Both the position numbers and the translations under genes were made by a program. From contig NZ_LMPS01000006.1 in the NCBI RefSeq assembly GCF_001424405.1, forward strand, positions 688,293 to 725,938: 37,646 bases of DNA, read 5' to 3'. Below are positions 34,456 through 37,646 of this stretch, piece by piece (positions within the stretch are counted from its first letter, which is position 1; each line of letters starts with the position of its first letter). Origin of the DNA: Dyadobacter sp. Leaf189 (GTDB lineage Bacteria; Bacteroidota; Bacteroidia; Cytophagales; Spirosomataceae). The notes under the pieces were generated by a model, which saw nothing but the letters and a program-made list of their open reading frames with translations, was not told where the DNA came from and searched no databases.

Positions 34456-37400
34456 ATGGCAGAAGATAAAATGATGCGCCTTAGCCAAGTGGCACGGATC
34501 CTGAACGTGGGAATAACTACGATCGTGGATCATCTGTCTGCCAAAGGGTATAAGGTGGAAACAAACCCGAATACCAAAATTAATTCCGACCAAATTGAGT
34601 TTCTGGCGAAAGATTTCAAATCCGATGACCTGCGTTCGTCATTGTCTCAGAAACCTGCTGCGCCGCAAGAGGCTCCTGTTGAAATAAAAGAGGATAAAGT
34701 TAAAAGCGATGTTGACGGAATCTTGTATTTCCGCAATGCGCAGAAGGCAGAGGAAAAGCCGGTAGAAGAGCCACAAGCTCCTGCCGCGGCTCAGCCCGCT
34801 TTTGAAAACCGCCTGCCGGGAATTAAGGTAGTTGGGAAAATTGATCTGGACCAGAAACGTCAGGCACCTGCACAAGCAGCACCCGCACCGGTACAAGAAC
34901 AAAAACCTGCAGCTGAACCAGCGCCGGCGCCCGTAGCCAAAGAAACTCAACCTGCTCCGGCACCTGTGAAGGAGCCGGAAACTGCGCCCGCACCTGTGGC
35001 AGCGCAACCTAAGGAAGAGCCTGCTCCGGCAGCAGCTGTGGCTGAAAAATCTGAAGAGCCGCAACAGCCTAAACAAGAGAAAACGCCTGAACCTGTTGAG
35101 ACTGTGAAAGCAGCTGCACCAGAAAAGGAATCTGCTCCTGCGGCGGCTGAACCCGCACCAGGCGCGGAACCTGTTGAAGCTGCCAAACCAGCACCTGCCG
35201 CTCCGGTTGCAGCTGCTGAAAGTGAGCCAGCGGGGTCTGAGCTGATTGAAGCACGCGGAGAACAGCTGCGCGGATTGCGTGTAGTTGGAAAGATTGAGCT
35301 TCCTTCTGATAAAGCGAAAAAGAAAGATCCTGTTGCATCCAGCGACACTGCTGCTGACAAAAAGCGTCGCAGAAAGAGAAAGCGGATCCGTGACGGAGCT
35401 GCCGTGCCAGGAGATAACAAACCGGCAACACCTGCTGCAAGTGACGCTACCACCGGCAGACCACGTGAAGGAAGTGCATCGAATACAGCACGTCCGGGCA
35501 CACCGGCAACAGGTACAACCGCACCGGGAACAGGCCAGGCAAATGCAAGACCAAATAACAATACAAACACCAACAACAGAAGCGGAGCCGGCAATAACCG
35601 TAGAGGTGGCAGGCGCGAAGAAGTTTCTGATAAGGAGGTTTCAGATAATATCAAAGCCACAATGGCGCGTATGGGCGGTGGGAACACCAGAAATATGGCA
35701 CGTGGTGGAAAAGGCGGCCGTCGCCGTGACAGAGCAGACCAAAACGATGCAAATGGCTTCGGTGATGAGGAAACAAAAGTATTGCGCGTAACGGAATTCG
35801 TTTCCGCAAACGATTTGGCTTCATTGATGGACGTTACAGTTCAGGAAGTTATTTCGGTTTGTATGAGCATGGGTATGTTCGTTTCGATCAACCAGCGTCT
35901 GGATGCGGAAGCAATTACTTTTATCGCTGATGAATTTGGCTTTGAAGTTGCATTCATCTCTGCGGAGGAAGAGGTTCAGAACGATGTTCAGGAAGAAGTT
36001 GATGATGAAGAAAGCTTGGTTGAAAGAGCACCAATTGTTACAATTATGGGTCACGTTGACCACGGTAAAACATCGCTGCTTGACTATATCCGTCAGGAGA
36101 ACGTAGCGAGCGGTGAAGCCGGAGGTATTACCCAGCACATTGGAGCATATAGTGTAAAAACAAAGACCGGGAAACAGGTTACCTTCCTCGATACACCAGG
36201 TCACGAAGCATTTACAGCGATGCGTGCCCGTGGCGCGAACGTAACGGATGTTGTTATCATTGTGATTGCAGCTGACGACAGCGTAATGCCTCAAACACGT
36301 GAAGCAATCAATCACGCCCAGGTAGCAGGTGCACCAATCGTATTTGCATTCAGTAAAGTAGATAAACCGGGAGCCAATACCGAGAAAATTCGTGAGGAGC
36401 TCGCTAATATGAACTTGCTTGTTGAAGAATGGGGTGGTAAATACCAGACCCAGGAAATCTCATCCAAATCTGGATTGGGTATCGACGAGTTGCTTGAAAA
36501 AGTATTGCTGGAAGCAGAGCTTCTGGAATTGAAAGCTAATCCAAACCGCAGAGCTGTCGGAACGGTAGTGGAAGCATCTCTTGATAAAGGACGTGGTTAT
36601 GTAACTACTATCCTTGTTCAGACAGGTACATTGAAAGTGGGCGATGTGGTTCTTGCAGGCTCGCATTATGGTAAAGTGAAGGCAATGACGGATTACCTTG
36701 GTAAAAGGTTGAAAACCGCCGGACCTTCCACACCGGTGCAGCTTCTTGGACTTAACGGAGCACCGCAAGCTGGTGACAGGTTCAATGTATTCGAGAATGA
36801 GCGCGACGCCCGCGACATTGCTACCAAGCGTGAGCAAATCCAGCGCGAGCAATCCATCCGGACCCGCAAGCACATTACGCTTGAAGAAATTGGCCGTCGT
36901 AAGGCAATTGGCAGCTTCCGTGAATTGAACCTGATTGTAAAAGGTGACGTGGATGGTTCTGTTGAAGCACTTTCCGATTCACTGCTGCAACTTTCTACTT
37001 CGGAAGTTCAGGTTAACATTATCCACAAAGCGGTTGGTCAGATTTCTGAGTCAGATGTGAACCTTGCGATTGCTTCGGATGCGATTATCGTCGGATTCCA
37101 GGTAAGACCTTCTTCAAATGCGAAGAAAATGGCCGAGCAGGATCAGATCGAAATTCGTCACTACTCTGTGATTTACCAGGCTATCGATGAGATTAAGGAT
37201 GCGATGACAGGTATGCTCGCTCCAACTATCGAAGAGATTATCACTGGTAACATCGAAATTCGTGAAGTATTCAAAATTAGCCGCGTAGGTACGATTGCAG
37301 GTTGCTACGTAACTGACGGATATGTGAAACGCAGTAATAAGATCCGCGTAATCCGCGACGGTATCGTTCTTTACACAGGTGAGATCGACTCTTTGAAACG

Positions 37401-37530
37401 TTACAAAGACGATGTTCAGGAAGTGAGAAATGGTTACGAATGTGGTTTGAGTGTCAAAAACTATAACGACATCGAAATCGGCGATATCATCGAGAGCTTC
37501 GAGCTGCGTGAAGTAAAGAGAACACTCTAA
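34456..37530 (+). CDS. infB: Translation initiation factor IF-2
   Basis: I chose ATG 34456 (1024 residues, starting MAEDKMMRLSQVARILNVG, the normal IF-2 N-terminus). The frame also opens from a TTG at 34411, but that extension is not family-like. An N-terminal IF2_N helix domain covers about residues 1-55. A long Ala/Pro/Glu-rich linker (about 65-270) and a Lys/Arg- and Asn/Gly-rich stretch (about 295-430) follow. The GTPase domain has G1 GHVDHGKT (532-539), G2 GGITQHIGAY and G3 DTPGHEAF (from 579). G4 reads SKVD (633-636) in place of the usual NKxD, and G5 reads SSKSG. Domains II, III and C2 end at 1024. IF-2 delivers initiator tRNA to the ribosome. It is the third gene of the operon. Confidence 0.96.
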   Translation: MAEDKMMRLSQVARILNVGITTIVDHLSAKGYKVETNPNTKINSDQIEFLAKDFKSDDLRSSLSQKPAAPQEAPVEIKEDKVKSDVDGILYFRNAQKAEEKPVEEPQAPAAAQPAFENRLPGIKVVGKIDLDQKRQAPAQAAPAPVQEQKPAAEPAPAPVAKETQPAPAPVKEPETAPAPVAAQPKEEPAPAAAVAEKSEEPQQPKQEKTPEPVETVKAAAPEKESAPAAAEPAPGAEPVEAAKPAPAAPVAAAESEPAGSELIEARGEQLRGLRVVGKIELPSDKAKKKDPVASSDTAADKKRRRKRKRIRDGAAVPGDNKPATPAASDATTGRPREGSASNTARPGTPATGTTAPGTGQANARPNNNTNTNNRSGAGNNRRGGRREEVSDKEVSDNIKATMARMGGGNTRNMARGGKGGRRRDRADQNDANGFGDEETKVLRVTEFVSANDLASLMDVTVQEVISVCMSMGMFVSINQRLDAEAITFIADEFGFEVAFISAEEEVQNDVQEEVDDEESLVERAPIVTIMGHVDHGKTSLLDYIRQENVASGEAGGITQHIGAYSVKTKTGKQVTFLDTPGHEAFTAMRARGANVTDVVIIVIAADDSVMPQTREAINHAQVAGAPIVFAFSKVDKPGANTEKIREELANMNLLVEEWGGKYQTQEISSKSGLGIDELLEKVLLEAELLELKANPNRRAVGTVVEASLDKGRGYVTTILVQTGTLKVGDVVLAGSHYGKVKAMTDYLGKRLKTAGPSTPVQLLGLNGAPQAGDRFNVFENERDARDIATKREQIQREQSIRTRKHITLEEIGRRKAIGSFRELNLIVKGDVDGSVEALSDSLLQLSTSEVQVNIIHKAVGQISESDVNLAIASDAIIVGFQVRPSSNAKKMAEQDQIEIRHYSVIYQAIDEIKDAMTGMLAPTIEEIITGNIEIREVFKISRVGTIAGCYVTDGYVKRSNKIRVIRDGIVLYTGEIDSLKRYKDDVQEVRNGYECGLSVKNYNDIEIGDIIESFELREVKRTL

Positions 37531-37554
37531 GCCGGTAGCCGGTCAGCGTTTATA

Positions 37555-37593
37555 AAAGAGGGTGTCTCAATTTAAAACCGGGGCACCCTCTTT
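37555..37593. terminator. Terminator after infB, likely bidirectional
   Basis: AAAGAGGGTG (37555-37564) and CACCCTCTTT (37584-37593) pair over 10 bp with a 19-nt loop. The plus strand ends in a short T-run. The A-rich left flank would give T's on the minus strand for a gene arriving from the right. Confidence 0.8.
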
Positions 37594-37617
37594 CGTTTGA
37601 ATTATTCGGGCAGAAAA

Positions 37618-37646
37618 TTATCGGTCGATATCCTTCATCAAAAGCT
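37618..37646 (-). CDS. Possible 3' end of a minus-strand gene entering from the right edge
   Basis: On the minus strand a frame from the edge reads LLMKDIDR and stops with TAA at 37620-37618, just before the bidirectional terminator. Nine codons cannot identify a protein; the placement before a terminator is the only support. Confidence 0.2.

Noticed and set aside
1..37646. CRISPR array, tRNA/rRNA, transposase, integrase or phage module
   Set aside because: Looked for by eye on both strands. No regularly spaced repeats, RNA gene signatures or mobile-element proteins were recognised; a dedicated search could still find a short tRNA.

Overview
The window looks like chromosomal DNA of a Bacteroidota member, most probably Cytophagales and Dyadobacter-like. 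The support is a SusC/SusD pair, a secreted protease with a type IX secretion (T9SS) C-terminal sorting domain, DUF4270 and DUF4907 proteins, promoter-like motifs of the Bacteroidota type (TAnnTTTG), and the general style of the proteins. The genus is an inference from memory of similar proteins, not from a search.

Layout. (1) 1-7500: a beta-propeller sensor running off the left edge, divergent from a susC-susD operon closed by a strong hairpin terminator. (2) 7500-11320: a polytopic membrane protein of unknown function, a maltose/galactoside-type O-acetyltransferase, a Crp/Fnr-type regulator and a DinB-fold protein. The acetyltransferase and the regulator are divergent and share a mirrored sequence element. 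(3) 11323-16161: a 1412-residue M4 (thermolysin-like) protease with a T9SS sorting domain and, 9 nt downstream, a small lipoprotein. (4) 16471-24656: a signalling block made of a NarL-type response regulator, a membrane histidine kinase with a degenerate ATP-binding box, a triple-PAS histidine kinase, a stand-alone receiver and a convergent propeller-type hybrid kinase. (5) 24657-26412: a decaying patch holding the 3' relic of a GH13 alpha-amylase-like gene and an MpaB/DUF2236 oxygenase gene interrupted by one in-frame TGA. (6) 26488-29755: a DUF4270 lipoprotein divergent from a Kelch-repeat lipoprotein whose stop codon overlaps the GTG start of a DUF4907 protein. (7) 29770-32406: a glycosyltransferase and a membrane-anchored endonuclease/exonuclease/phosphatase-family protein. 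(8) 32468-37593: the conserved rimP-nusA-infB operon with a consensus promoter, a leader hairpin followed by a U-tract, and a terminator.

No tRNA, rRNA, CRISPR array, insertion sequence or phage gene was recognised. No single obviously new system stands out. The best leads are the Kelch/DUF4907/DUF4270 locus, the protease-lipoprotein pair, the leader hairpin upstream of rimP-nusA-infB, the mirrored element between the acetyltransferase and Crp-like genes, and the two broken genes side by side.
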